Below, piece after piece: positions 41,237-55,165 of a DNA stretch of 64,000 nt. Position 1 is the first letter of the stretch; every line of letters starts with the position of its first letter. The notes beneath the pieces are model-generated. The model was not told where the DNA came from. It was given only the letters and a program-made list of their open reading frames with translations, and searched no databases. This DNA comes from Toxorhynchites rutilus septentrionalis (lineage: Eukaryota > Arthropoda > Insecta > Diptera > Culicidae). A program made the position numbers and the translations under genes. The stretch lies in contig NC_073745.1 of NCBI RefSeq assembly GCF_029784135.1, positions 166,743,649-166,807,648 on the forward strand, written 5' to 3'.

Positions 41237-42520
41237 CAGGGTGGGCCATTTAAAGTGGAAGCATCTGGCAACCCCATAACTTTTGACAGAGATGTCAGAT
41301 TAACAAATGTCATACCGCGTTGGAAGCGTCATTTCAGTACAATTTTAACCATGGAACAATACACACCTAAACAACGCGCTGAAATTGTCCAGCTGTACAT
41401 TCAAAATAACTTCTCAATTGTGTTAACAAAAACGTGCGTGGAAAAATAAAAATAAAGTTAAAACATCGCCTGGAGACAACACTATACGTCGATTATATGC
41501 CAAATTTATATCGTCTGGTAGTGTTGGTAATGCCAGTCATCTGTCCAGACAACGACCAAGACGTTTCGACGAGAATATTGATGCCGTTCGAGCCAGTGTT
41601 GCAGAGACTCCATCGACATCAGGTCGCCATCGTTCGCAAGAGTTAGGCATCGCTCGAACCACTCTCCGACGCATAATTTGAAAATGTTTCCGTATAAAAT
41701 TCAAATGGCTCAACAACTTAACCCATCTGACTTACCACGTCGATTTGATTTTGCGAAATGGACCATAGAAATGGCCAAAAATGAACGTGGCTTTTGGCAA
41801 AAAATCATAATGTCTGATGAGGCGCATTTCAACTTGAATGGAGGAGTGAATAAACAAAATTGTCGGTTTTATGCTACTGAAAACCCTCAATTCATCGAAA
41901 CGCAACCTCTTTACGACCAAAAAGTTACTGTGTGGTGTGGCATTTATGCCGATAAAGTCATCGGCCCGTACTTCTTTGAAAACGAAAATGGAGCAACGGT
42001 AACCGTGAATGGGGAGCGTTATCGGACAATGATAACCGATTTTTTATTGCCATTTGTTCGTGAAAATGAATTGGACAATTACTGGTTCCAACAGGACGGC
42101 GCTACATGCCATACAGCGGCTGCCACGACCAAATTATTGCGCGAAATGTTCCCCGGAAGATTAATATCGAAAAACGGCGATTATGACTGGCCACCGAGAT
42201 CACCTGATTTGACGCCTCCTGACATTTTTTTTATGGGGATATTTAAAACCCAAGGTATACACTGGTAAACCAAGCACCCTGGCTGCGCTGAAAGACAATA
42301 TCCGACAAAAAATTGTTGCCATATCGGCCGAATGCCGAAAAAAGGGCACATTTTGCGGTCAAGGCCAGAGGCGGTCATTTACGAGATATTATAATCAAAA
42401 AGTAGTTAGAACAAATCTCCTTGGACCAAAATAAATTAATTTAAAAAAAAAATTTAAAATTCCACTTCTTTACTTTGCTATTGCAAAAACAAATCCTTCC
42501 ACTTTAAATGGCCCACCCTG
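41237..42520 (+). mobile_element. Mariner element of DD41D type
   Basis: A perfect 25-bp terminal inverted repeat (starting cagggtgggccatttaaag) with TA on both sides encloses 1284 bp. Identical termini suggest a rather young insertion even though the transposase frame is damaged. Confidence 0.92.
41351..42410 (+). pseudogene. Mariner transposase, frameshifted
   Basis: It begins MEQYTPKQRAEIVQLYIQNN, loses frame near 41425-41450, and other frames carry the helix-turn-helix part (IRRLYAKFISSGSVG, ELGIARTTLRRI). From 41680 the catalytic part is open: FWQKIIMSDEAHF (first D), WFQQDGATCHTA (second D), and PPRSPDLTPPD (third D). Counting gives 41 residues between the second and third Asp, so DD41D rather than the usual DD34D. 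The C-terminus is frameshifted after GIFKTQ (42250) and a further open part runs to about 42410. Confidence 0.88.
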
Positions 42521-43154
42521 TATATATAGAGATAGAGATGGATGAGGGCAATCGATAAATTTTAAATCATTTCGAAACACAATTTCAGTTCACGATTTTG
42601 TCAAATACTTGGAAAGAAGATGTTTCCTTCACATAGAACCCATATTTAATACGGAATGGTCGATTTTCATTAGAAGCTTAATCTCAGAAACGCACTTTCG
42701 CCATATAAAAAATCATTTTTCTCCAATTTTCTCAATTTCTCATGCCCTAACAACATTCCTCGGAGTGAAATGTATATTGTGTCCAACTTTGAGCTCAATC
42801 GGTTCCGTACTTTTCGAGTTTTTGACGCGTACACAAACGATATAGAGATGGATGAGGGCAATCGATAAATTTTAAATCATTTCGAAACACAATTTTAGTT
42901 CACGATTTTGTCAAATACTTGGAAAGAAGATGTTTCCTTCACATAGAACCCATATTTAATACGGAATGGTCGATTTTCATTAGAAGCTTAATTTCAGAAA
43001 CGCATGGCCATATAAAAAATCATTTCTCTCCAATTTTCTCAATTTTTCATGCCCTAACAACATTCCTCGGAGTGAAATGTATATTGTGTCCAACTTTGAG
43101 CTCAATCGGTTCCGTACTTTTCGAGTTTTTGACGCGTACACAAACGAACACAAC

Positions 43155-43156
<2 letters not shown>

Positions 43157-43242
<86 letters not shown>
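43157..43242. repeat. (AT)n microsatellite
   Basis: About 85 bp of at repeats with a single interruption (tagatata). Confidence 0.97.
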
Positions 43243-45117
<1,875 letters not shown>

Positions 45118-45322
45118 AAGACTGACCGGGGGATTTTTCGTCAAAGATATTTCCTTCGACTTGCACTGTGGTCACGCCTATTCTAGAGCTTGCCACTCGA
45201 AATACATTCAAGGCGTGATATTTGGCTTACAAAATCTCAACAAAGTATTCATAAATGACGCTAGTTAATGCATACTTTGAGACGTCAAAAGTTCCACAGG
45301 GAACGTTAACGCCATTCATATA
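45118..45322 (+). mobile_element. tRNA-derived SINE family 2, copy 4 (5'-truncated)
   Basis: It starts at gaccgggggatttttcgtcaaag, past the tRNA boxes, and retains the body and the 3' end (gggaacgttaacgccattc). Confidence 0.85.
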
Positions 45323-45449
45323 TGTAATTACTAGTTGACCCGGCAAACGTTGTTTTGCCATAAACATTATTTGGTGAAAAATATACGTTTGCTGTTTTCA
45401 ATATGGACGGCTAAATTTATAACTGCTGGATCCGTTAATAAATTGGAAA

Positions 45450-45935
45450 ACCAAAGATACGCCAGACAACTTTATTGGAGGTGATGTACCGATGAATTTG
45501 GTAGCGCATTATTCCGTCGTTGTCATTTCATCGAGGAGAATTCACATCGGTATTCTGAATTTGAAACACAGCCATATTGTTTCATTTCTTCATCGATTTG
45601 CAGAACTCAACATTAGTATGAGCATTGAATGTTTGAATGTTTTGCTCAGCTGAGGCGAGTATGGTACTACCCAACGATTGTGAATGTCAGTGCTGCGTTG
45701 TTGATATTTGTGAATGGTTGTCCGCCATTATCAGTACTTCTTCGTTGATATATTGGACATCCGCCTACGCTTGCCCTCATGTCGTTGGTGAAATCTTTGG
45801 GAAAACGCTTCGTACATTTTTCATCAAGGCGATAATAGTTTTAGATCGACACCGGGCCATGAATCATGTTTGTGGTAAAAGTATCGTACAGTCACTCATA
45901 ATCCATCATCAGCAGACTCGAAAATAATTTTAAAT
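45450..45935 (-). pseudogene. Helitron Rep/helicase protein fragment
   Basis: Minus strand in shifted frames: MIHGP, KRFPKDFTND-like, GGCPIYQRRSTDNGGQPF, then RWVVPYSPQLSKTFNAH and VEFCKSM, then QYGCVSNSEYRCEFSSM. The Helitron N-terminal region has just this order (MIHGPCG, FPKxF, YRRR, RWVVPYSPxLxxxFxxHINVE). Several frameshifts. The helicase part is not seen. Confidence 0.78.
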
Positions 45936-45995
45936 TGTTAAAAATTGAGTGGAAATTATTACTCGATGTTGTAATAATACTATATACTTAACTAT

Positions 45996-46125
<130 letters not shown>

Positions 46126-46199
46126 GGATTTCTGTCTGTCTGATTCTTATGGACTCGGAAACTACTGAACCGATCGACATGAAAATTGGTACGTAGCGG

Positions 46200-46930
46200 T
46201 TTTTGGGGCCGGGGAAGGTTTTCGTGATAGTTTGAGACCCCCCTCCCCAATCTAAGGGGGGCTGCCATACAAATGAAACACAAATTTCTGCATTACTCGA
46301 GAATCAATCAAGCAAATGAAACGAAATTTGGCATGTGGAGGGTTTAGGGTGCAGTAAATGTTTCTATGGTGGTTAGACACTTCACCCCCCCTCTCTAAAG
46401 GGGGGCTGCCATACAAATGAAACACAAATTTCTGCATTACTCGAGAATTAATCAAGCAAACGGAACCAAATTTGGCATCTGAAAGTTTAGGGTGCAATAA
46501 ATGATTCTATGGTGGATAGATACTCCTCCCTCTCTCTAAGGAGGGGCTGCCATACAAATGAAACACAAATTTCTGCATTACTCGAGATTTAATCAAGCAA
46601 ACGAAACCAATTTGACATGTGGAGGATTTAGGGTGCAATAGATGTTTCTATGGTCCATCAGACCTCCACCCCCTCTCTAAGGGGGGGAGGTCTGCCATAC
46701 AAATGAAACCCAGATTTCTGCATTACTCGAGAATTAATCAAGCAAATGAAACCAAATTTGGCATGTGGAGGTTCTAGGGTGCAATAAATAATTCTATGGT
46801 GGATAAATGCTCCTCCCTCTTTTAGATGGGGGGGGGGGAATTTTAGGGGGCACGAAACGTTTCTAAGGTGAATAGACACTCCCCCCACTCTCTAAGGGGA
46901 GAAGAGGAGAGGGATCTGTCTTTATTCTAT
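46200..46930. repeat. 143-bp minisatellite, about five units
   Basis: The marker ctgccatacaaatgaaac occurs at 46262, 46406, 46547 and 46692, spacing 141-145. Each unit has ttctgcattactcgagaattaatcaagcaaa, gaaaccaaatttggcatgtgg, gggtgcaataaatg-ttctatggtgg, and a C-rich then G-rich junction (ccccctctctaagggggg). A fifth unit is truncated near 46800. Confidence 0.92.
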
Positions 46931-48639
46931 CATATTTTCTGTATCAAACATTTATTCCATTTAGCGGAGAAACATGCAAGTGGTTGAAAAATATTGAACG
47001 AGAATTGTGTCTGAAAATAATTTGATATTATAATGATGAGTTTTGGTAGAAGTACTAGGAATTTTTTAGTGAAAGGTAATTTCAACGGGGTCGACTGGAA
47101 GATCAATCAATGAACAGTTCTGCGATTGGACTCATGAACTTGCGCTTAGTAAGAAAACGTGAATGTTTGAAGGTATTGATAACAAAAAACAAATTTTGGG
47201 CGGGACGAAGTTTGCCGGGTCAGCTAGTTTTTCTATAAATATCCTTGCATTTCTGCAAAAACTTTATTCATTATATGAAATCATCTTCAGAGACAATTCT
47301 TGTTCAAGATTTTTCCCCATTTGCAGAGCATGTGTTATTCTGTTACATAGAACTCATATTAGAGCATATTTTCTTTTTTTTTCGGTGGGTTATATTTTCA
47401 TTATAATTGTTGTTTTGAAAGCGTGTTTATTTCGCCCGGAATTTCTCTTCCTTTTTCGCACGGAACACGAAACACGAAGCTCAATGATATCTATATCGAA
47501 TTGCGTTTCAAGATTGCTATATTTGCACAGCCCGATTATATAATATTGCGATCGGGTTGATGTTGTAACTGGTCATCGAAGACTTCATTTTTTGTTTGAA
47601 AAAACGTGATGGTAATAGCAAAGGCAGGGTCGGCGTTGCTCGTGATAGCGTCTCGCAAGTGAATGTATTTTTCCTCACTGTTTATTGTGTCTAGGAATCG
47701 CAGTCGTTCGCTCTCTTCCTCTCTACCGTTCGCAAGTAATTCTACGATCAGACTGCGAACGTAAGGAACTTTAAGAACGTTAGTATAATTGAAGAAGAAG
47801 ATGTGTGCCAACGACGAACTCCAGATTATTGTTTCTTCTCCGAATCACGATTACTCGAGTCGCTGTGCAGTCTTCTACCAGGATTCTAGAAAATTCTTCA
47901 GCAACATGCGCATTGGTCTACACACATGTTTTTCAGTTGTAATTATTATTTACAGAATTGATGATTGGTTGTCACCTTGGAATCCAAGCCTGTATGATAT
48001 GAAGAATTTGAATAATTGATTGTGCTCATTCAAAAAGGCTTCCAGTTCGCCGACAATGCACCTGGTTTTAGCCGAACTGATGTTACTGGAGCATGTGTGA
48101 ATGATATTCGATATTAAACATACGGTAAATGGTATCCTAGCGGTATCACATATAGTTTACGAACTATTCTCATCCCTACCATGTTTTTTGAGCATAATTT
48201 CATAAAAATCGGTCAAGCCGTTTCGAAGGAGTTCGACCACGAACGGCGTGACACGAGATTTTTATATATATAGAAAAAGATATAACCATTATCAAAGAGA
48301 AATATGCACGCAGAAACATCACATGTGGAAATACAGTTTCATACTGTTGCTTAATATATGCAACAATATCAATCTGTCGAGACAACATTATTAAAAAAAT
48401 TAAAGTAATGAATATGTATAATATTTGTGAATTTTTTGTACCGTGTCGGAATCTTAGTCATGATGTTCAGCAGCAGTAAAAATAATTGAAAATGTTTCCA
48501 AAAATATTTTTTTCTGCTATGCGATTGAACAATCTTTTTATTCATTCAAGCATGTATTTTAGCCAATTCAGAAATATTTACTTCGCGTTAGTTTTATGGC
48601 AATAGTACGTTTACCAGACCAGCGCCGAATAAATTAAAA
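46931..48639. other. No recognised gene
   Basis: Minus-strand frame 47536-47811 (with LRFLDTINSEEKYIHLRDAI) has no motif that I know. ataaaaatcggtcaagccgtttcgaaggagttcg...cgagatttttatatatatag (48205-48270) looks like the end of a repeat. Confidence 0.4.
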
Positions 48640-48990
48640 ATGTCCAGTATCGTCAGTCATTCTCCAATCACCTCGAGAACACCTTCCTCCACAGCACATA
48701 CCCACCGTGTGCGAGATCCATCCCGGAGTCCGCCGCCTCTTTCTTGCACTTTGCTGAAAACAGTTTTGGCGTCTCTTTCACCGACATTCTGGCCACATGT
48801 CCAGCCCACTGTAACCTGCCACGTTGTTTTACCTTCACTATATCAGCACATTTATAAGCTTGATACAGCTCGTGATTCATAGATCTGCGCCTCATTCTAT
48901 CTTCCAGTTTACCGCCGAGTATTGAACGTAGCACTCTACGTTCAAAAACATCCTGCTCTCGTCCATGCTTCATGTCCGTAAAGAACAAAA
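48640..48990 (-). pseudogene. LINE reverse transcriptase C-terminal fragment
   Basis: Minus strand: DVFERRVLRSILGGKLED, RRRSMNHELYQAYK, IVKVKQRGRLQWAGHVARM and ETPKLFSA. This is the thumb/C-terminal region after the RT in many LINEs (FERKVLRxIxGG, GRLxWxGHVxRM). Short and truncated on both sides. Confidence 0.75.
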
Positions 48991-49106
48991 GAGGCTTTCA
49001 GCGTTCTATACAGTACTAGTTTCGTGTGAGTTTGTAGACTACGGAACTCCCGCTGGCTACGTAGTTCATAGAATAATATTATCGGTTGAAAGGCTGAGAT
49101 TCTACA
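48991..49106. other. No recognised feature
   Basis: Short unique sequence between repeats. Confidence 0.35.
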
Positions 49107-49236
49107 TCCGTGGCCGAGTGGTTAGCGTCTCACATTCTTATCCCGGGTGTTCGGGTTCGATTCCTGTTCTGATCGGGGGATTTTTCGTCAAAGGAATTTC
49201 TTCCGACTTGCACTGTGTTCACGCGTATTCTAGAGT
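49107..49236 (+). mobile_element. tRNA-derived SINE family 2, copy 5 (3'-truncated)
   Basis: atccgtggccgagtggttagcgtctc and gttcgggttcgattcctg are intact boxes. Similarity stops after gcgtattctagag. Confidence 0.88.
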
Positions 49237-49821
49237 ATTACGTGAATTTATGTGGACAATTAATTACTTCAATTAACATTATATTATTCGCATAGCTTGA
49301 CGTAAACACCTGGTTGCTAGTTGGATAATATTAGTATGTACATTCCCGATAATAGTCAAAACTTCTCTGTCGGTAGTCGGTGTGGGTGTGGTTGTCTATT
49401 CGTATGCGTGATTTAGATCATTCTAACGTCATTCGGATCAGAACTGTGTTATAACATTATTTTCCACAGCTACAACCGTCGGTCTGTCCATAAGCAGATT
49501 GCCGTTCTTGGCCGGTACATGGTTACACATGGCTGGCGTAGGGAAATCCGCCCATGAAAATAATTAGATTAGTAATGAAATGAAGCTCCGCGACTCATTT
49601 CTCGCATAGCTGTTTTTTTTGCGATGGCGAGCACTCGCGCTTCATCCGACGGTGGACTTTTTTCCGTCAGCTCTCGCATTCCCGTACCTCTCTCTGTTCT
49701 GACGCGTAGCCACAGTGAGCATACGTTTTTTGGCCTAGTTACACTCGTTTGTCACACTTTGGCACTCGACATCAAACCCGCTACTGTGTAATAGATAAAA
49801 AATTTGTAACGATAAGATAGG
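49237..49821. other. No recognised feature
   Basis: About 585 bases, with no gene or terminal repeat that I recognise. Confidence 0.4.
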
Positions 49822-50221
49822 GGGCCTGATTCTCGAATACACTACGAATACACGAATACACTACGAAACTTCACGGTGGAAACGGAATGAAACATATTCG
49901 CGATGACAACGGTACGGTGTCGACATCTGGATACGAGATTAGTTTCCCACTAAACTTATCATTATAATATCCAATTATCTTCAGATGAAATTTTTGTATG
50001 AGATTATTATACCACATGAAGAAAACAAAGTTTTCCACTCACATCAAACACCAGTTTGATACGAAGAAGTTAATTTTCATTAATGATTTTTTATTGGAAA
50101 AGTGCTCATTTTGCCTGAAAACTCATCATTATCTTCGACACTTCACTAACTCGTAAAACGTAGTTCAATGGCGTGCCGTTTATTTCGTTTCCACCGTGAA
50201 GTGTATTCGAGAATCAGGCCC
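49822..50221. mobile_element. MITE family A, complete copy
   Basis: 400 bp bounded by gggcctgattctcgaatacac and its complement. The cttcacggtggaaac/gtttccaccgtgaag arms extend the inverted repeat, with a triplicated cgaatacact at the left end. No coding. Confidence 0.92.
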
Positions 50222-50323
50222 AGGAATGCTACTGTGAAATATACAGTCTTCAGAATGTTACGCAGTGCTGATGTGTAACAAGTTGTTTGTACTCAGTTGA
50301 GCTCTCACTCCTTGTATACATGT

Positions 50324-50898
50324 TAGGGTGCCAATGAATGTATGGGAAAAAATCGACCCTAAAATTTCAAAAAGTTGCCCTAATAAAAGAAGTTCACCAC
50401 CTCGAAAAACACCCTATGCAAAATTTCAGCTCAATCAGACTTAAGGGAGAAGGGTGCAACGGTCAAAGTTTGAGTTTTTTGAGAATCGAAAAATCAATCG
50501 GGGTTTTCGAAAAAAAAAATGTTTGATGCTAAATGTATTAAAATGCATGAAACGTCGAAATCTAGTGTCATCTCGAAAAAAAAATGTTTGTCAAAAATCG
50601 ACACTCTGGGACTTTGGAATACGAGACGAAAAGTATGGTGCCAACAAAAATAGTTATCTCGATTTTTCATTCGGAACTTGCTGCGAAATGCATACCATAC
50701 TTTTTGTCTAGTATTCTGCAAAAAAAAACTAAGTCCCGGAGTGTCGATTTTTGACAAAAAAAATGTTTTCGAGATGACACCAGATTTCAACATTTTATGC
50801 AATTTGAAGACATTTGGCATCATTTTTTTTTCGAAAACTCCGATTTCCTTTACTCCCTCTTTGGGTGATTTTTCAATATTCAAAAATTGGTACCCTAA
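50324..50898. mobile_element. MITE family B, complete copy
   Basis: 575 bp bounded by ttagggtgccaa and ttggtaccctaa. Inside, tcgacactctgggact (50598) faces agtcccggagtgtcga (50730), and tcatctcgaaaaaaaaatg faces its complement, so the whole is a large hairpin. No coding. Confidence 0.9.
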
Positions 50899-51147
50899 TA
50901 CACATACATACATCTGTTTGGTTACTCAACAGAGAAATTTTTCTTCACACAAGTGTATACGGTTGGTATGGAGGCGCGCTGTTGTTTTTATGCTTTGCTT
51001 GAAACGAGCGAAGACAAAGTGGTCGCCAGAATTTGAAGTGTTTTGTGTATAGAATGAGGCGCTCATCACACAAGTGAGAAACGATGTTGAATATCTGAAC
51101 TCTGCGCTGTGTTCAATCGGCGCTCTCTTGTTAATAAATTGGGTACA
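50899..51147. other. Flank of the BEL element
   Basis: Contains ctctgcgctgtgttcaatcggcg...ttaataaa, which is partly complementary to 54540-54590 on the far side of the BEL insertion, so the target was itself an inverted repeat. Confidence 0.45.
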
Positions 51148-51152
51148 CTCCG

Positions 51153-51383
51153 TGATGGGGCTGCAGTGGACTGGAATTGCGCCGGTTGATAAGGGTGCTC
51201 GCGTTCCCAGCGGGAACCGCGCCGGGTGGAAGCAGGAACCGCTGTGTTTCTTCCCAGGAGGGCAACTGGGCCGGACTCCTTGGGTTGGCTTCGCCTCATG
51301 AACTCGTGGTGTATGGTGTGGTGTGCAAATTCTGCATGCCGCGAGATGCTGTCACTTCAGTTCGGTCGGTGTGGAACTGAACA
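51153..51383 (-). repeat. 3' LTR of BEL element (internally deleted)
   Basis: ggctgcagtggactg, gcgccggttgataagggtgctcgc, gggcaactgg and ggtcggtgtggaactgaaca match the other LTR. The polypurine-type ggggga lies just inside at 51385-51391. Confidence 0.85.
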
Positions 51384-51578
51384 TTCTCCCCCAGGCACAA
51401 AGTGGAAGATTCGGAAGTAAGGTTATTGGCTATAGGCAAAGGTGCAAGTTTGTGTATTGGTAATCTAAAGTATCTGCTTTTCCTGGATATACATTATTCT
51501 TAACTTCGATCTGGTATTACTGGGTGGATAACTCGAATGATGGTAATGACGTTGAAAACTATTTTCACACTCTTTACC

Positions 51579-51953
51579 TCAGCTCATACACTCTTTGGGA
51601 GGAATCGTTCTTAGATGATGTTTCATTTCGAATGGTAGCTGAGAATTGCTGATACGACCACCTACTTGAAGCAGACCCTTGTCTAGAAACGGTCTCAAAT
51701 TGTTTAGACGGTAATTGGACTGTTCTGACACGATACACTCGATCTGCTTCGCGAATTCTTGGTGTTGAACAGCTTGGTGAGGAAGAAACTTTAACAAATC
51801 AGGAGGATCATTGCGCTCATCAATTTCACGAGGATGTCCGAGTTCCTCGTACTCGTTTTCACGTAACTCTCTGGCAGATTGTTCTCGTGATACGGCATCC
51901 GCAGGGTTTTGGTCTGTTCGAAAATCTGCCAGCTGGGAAGCGTTGTCTCTCAA
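51579..51953 (-). pseudogene. BEL pol remnant (RNase H end / pre-integrase)
   Basis: DFRTDQNPADAVSREQSARE is the typical stretch after BEL RNase H (xxxTxxNPADxxSRG). NNLRPFLDKGLLQVGGRISN and LPFEMKHH then PPKE follow, matching the region ahead of the integrase finger (GLLRVGGRLxxxxLP). It ends at the 3' deletion. Confidence 0.8.
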
Positions 51954-52042
51954 TTAAAAATGGACGATGGAACGACCACTGTCTTCTTGATTATGGGTTG
52001 AAGCAAACTGTGGTACACATTGCTCATCCTCGCTGGATGGAA

Positions 52043-52688
52043 CTATTTTCCTCCTACTAGCCATCCTAGTTGAGAGTCGTGAAGACTAGGGAGGTCGTCG
52101 TTCAGTTTCAAACACCCTTGTTTTATAATGTCGTAAAACCAATCCATTCCAATAAGCGAATCGACTTGGCCGGGATCAGCCAGTTGCAGACCACGAGGAA
52201 GCTCAAAATTTTCCAAATTTATTTTCACCGACGGAACGTGACTAGTTATTTTCGGTGAGACCAAGCAATTTACGATGAAGGAGAAATCACTGCATCTAGA
52301 GCGGACTTGTACGGTTCATTCTTGTTTAATAGTTGACCTTACACTGCCTATGCCTGTCACTTACCTCCTCCACATCAATACCAAGTAAGGTGACTAATGA
52401 TTGGGTTATGAAACTCACCTGGGAACCGCAATCTAGCAGAGCTTTGCACACACGAGGACGTTGCTGATGATCTAACACATTAACGAGGACAGTGAGTAAC
52501 ACCACCTGACTCGCTGGATTCTTCGGGTTGTTGGAGTGTGCTGCTGTTACCGATAGCTGGTGATCGGCATCCACGTTGAATTCTGCAACCTTGCCTGGAC
52601 CCGGAACCGCAGGATTCGGCTTCGCTGGGGGGCACTTCTCTTCAATGCCTTCATCCGAAGGCCAGGGTGAGTTGGCACGGTTCTCCAA
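52043..52688 (-). pseudogene. BEL aspartic protease region (A17-type)
   Basis: Two frames. VLLTVLVNVLDHQQRP, then KALLDCGSQVSFIT with DCGS as active site, ends in a stop at 52326. A further frame reads LADPGQVDSLIGMDWFYDII and SQLGWLVGGK, the end of the protease and linker. Frameshift between the two. Confidence 0.82.
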
Positions 52689-53932
52689 ATGATGTAATGT
52701 ATGGTGTCTCTTGTTGCACTTGAAACACGATTTCTCGAACGGCAGTTCTTCACGCTATGTCCACGCCTTAAGCAGTTGAAGCAGACATTTTTCTCCTTGA
52801 TTTTGGACAGCCGGTCACTCACAGTGAGGCTGTTGAACCACGAACACTTGAACGTTGGATGGGCTTCTCCACATATTTCACATAGCTGATTCGTCGTTGT
52901 TGCTGCGTTGACTCTTGGAATGCTTTGTTTTCCCATGGGTTGCTTCGTTGTCGGCCGTTGGGGTCTGGATTCATCACAAGAACCATGGCATCTCTCCAGA
53001 ACTGAGACGTGGTCCTTCAAAAACTGGATGGTATTCTCGTATGTAGGAAGGTCTCCTCGCTTGATGGTAGACTCCCACTGCTTCTTTGTTGTAGCATCCA
53101 ACGCACGAGCGATCAGATAAATGACGATCAGTTCCGATACTCCGGTGAACTGTTGGTTGAGGAATTTCAAATTTTGCACGTGACCACTGATGGACTCGAC
53201 CAGCGATCGTAGCTCAACGTAATCCTCTTTCTCCAATTTATTCGTTCCGAGTAAACCGGCGATATGAATGTCAATCATTCGCCGCTTGTCCTCAAATCTT
53301 TCTTCCAATAGTTGCCAGGCGTGCTCGTAGTTTCCGTCGCTAATTGTTTTTAAGTCGATCAATCCTGCTGCGTCACTAACGAGAGCTTTCTCAAGGTGAT
53401 AAAGCTTTATTCGTGGTGCTTCGTTGGTGCGATCCACAGCGTCTCGAAGCATGATCTTAAATTTTTCCCAGTTCTCGTACCTCCCGTCAAACGTGGGAAT
53501 GACACGAGGAAGGGACTGCTGAATCACGACGGGTTGTTGATTCACAGCTAATGGCATCGCTTGTTGAAGATCATTCGGTGGAGGTGCGGTCAAATTCTCA
53601 AGCCAGGTTTCGAGAATGGTTGACACCTCTTCATGCAACGTTTCAAAATACAAGAACTTTGCATCTTGATCCTCTAGCTGGTTGGGTGAAATACTTGCCA
53701 TAACTTGCTGATGATATTGGTGGTACTCGGTGTAGGCAGTTTCCACCTTCCTGATGTAGACCTTCACTTGAGCAGGAGTGAGCTCAGTCTGATCCACTTG
53801 CTTCAAAATGTTCTTGATACGCGTGACGTTGCCTTGTGCTGTGCCACGCATTTGGATCAACACGTTCAGTGTTGCCTCTGCATCTTCAACGTCCTTGGCG
53901 GACGGCTTGATTGGCGTTCTTGTTGTTGCCAT
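52689..53932 (-). pseudogene. BEL/Pao gag
   Basis: From the ATG at 53932 (MATTRTPIKPSAKDVE), the long frame reads LPRVIPTFDGRYENWEKFKI, the hallmark of BEL gag (LPxFxGxxxxWxxF), then DIHIAGLLGTNKLEKEDYVE and LRSLVESISGHVQNLK, and two zinc fingers CEICGEAHPTFKC and CFNCLRRGHSVKNC. Near 52700 the frame departs from the protease frame by a frameshift, so the long frame to 52547 has a wrong C-terminus. An upstream extension of the frame to 54151 is probably leader. Confidence 0.87.
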
Positions 53933-54201
53933 TTTTTCCACTAATTGTCTTTTGATTATTTTACTCACTTGTGTTCGGTTTGTAAATTTTTTACTCGAAC
54001 TTAAGTCTTTGTGTTTGCTCACTTTTTTGAATTTTCTCCGTGTTTGCTTCCGATCCCTCACATCCACTCCACACTGCGCAGCAATGATATCCATTCGTCG
54101 GATGACGAACCAAAATGATGATGGATTTTTCCAGAACCAGAACGATGACACATCCGGACACTCGACACACTTGAGTATCCGGTTCGAAGGACCAATTAAT
54201 A

Positions 54202-54516
54202 TGTTGGAGCTGCAGTGGACTGTAATTGCGCCGGTTGATAAGGGTGCTCGCAGTCCCAGCGGGAACCGAGTAGGGTGGAAGCAGGAACCGCTGTGTTCCT
54301 TCCCAGGAGGGCAACTGGACGGACTCCTTGGGTTGGCTTCGCCTCATGAAGCCAACGTCGCAGTTGGACTGGACTAGCATGGCTAGCAGCAACCGCTTGA
54401 ACTCGGAGAGCCTTGAGAAAGGCTTTCTAAAAACTCTTCTAGAAAACATTAAACTCTTTTAAGTTGCGGCAGAAATGGAGGATTGGATGTTCCGGCGGTC
54501 GGTGTGGAACTCAACA
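54202..54516 (-). repeat. 5' LTR of BEL element
   Basis: 315 bp from tgttgagttccacaccgacc to ctgcagctccaaca in minus orientation. Inside it follows a primer-site-like tggtccttcgaaccgg (54178-54193). Confidence 0.88.
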
Positions 54517-54521
54517 CTCCG

Positions 54522-55165
54522 TATCAAGAGAGAATACGTGTTTATTATGAACGCGCGCTGATGGAAATTGAACTCCAGGGCAGCGCAGCGTATGTTTTCT
54601 GAAAACAATAAAAATATACCAAATATTGGCAAAAATTACTAAAATTTTCGCATTTTTATATGGGACATACTGTTTTTCTTGAACATCATTTCCAATATAT
54701 GAAATTTGTTATGTTAGAACCAAGAATACCATGTTTTATATAGTTTTTAATGTAGAATCATATGAAAACGATTTCGCAAAGTATTCATGTTTTTTTCAAA
54801 ATTCATATTTTCATTTAGTCCAGTTTGATTATATGTGATTATACGTCAAACTTTATTAAGTGGAAATAGTTTTCTAACAAAAAAAGGTGAAATAAATATA
54901 AAAAGAGTGTGTTTAAAATGTTTTTTTCTCAAATATTTAATGGATTTTCCAAGAACTTTGCTGTACATCATATTTCAATCAGGCAGCTTTATTTCGAGTT
55001 ACAATTCTGTAAAAAGTTTAATGATTCTGGATACTTTCGACTGATTTGACGTGGAATTGCTCTATACTTAAGAACAATGCAATTGAGGTTTTTTGAAATA
55101 TACTTTACCCCGAATCCAAACCCATCTTCCCATCCATATATACATATTCGTAATATTCTAATCAG
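54522..55165. other. No recognised feature
   Basis: Very AT-rich, consistent with intron or intergenic DNA. Confidence 0.4.

Larger units (their letters stand above)
40850..43157 (+). repeat. 310-bp tandem repeat, four units, one holding a mariner
   Basis: Units contain cacgattttgtcaaatacttgg, gaagatgtttccttcacatag, acggaatggtcgattttcattagaagc and cgagtttttgacgcgtacac. The units at 42576 and 42886 are 310 bp apart and almost identical. An earlier unit (41006-42575) is split by the mariner at 41237-42520 and has an internal deletion. A partial unit lies at about 40850-41005. Frames within it are not conserved as proteins. Confidence 0.85.
51153..54516 (-). mobile_element. BEL/Pao LTR retrotransposon, internally deleted
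   Basis: Minus-strand element with LTRs at 54202-54516 (5') and 51153-51383 (3'), the latter missing about 85 bp. The target duplication ctccg is at 51148-51152 and 54517-54521. Gag, protease and a short piece before integrase remain; RT, most of RNase H and integrase are absent. Confidence 0.88.

Noticed and set aside
45637..45927. 96-residue plus-strand frame
   Set aside because: The minus strand carries Helitron Rep motifs, so the plus frame is a shadow.
51153..54516. Envelope gene or infectious retrovirus
   Set aside because: Neither LTR element in the window has an envelope-like frame, signal peptide or membrane segment after pol.
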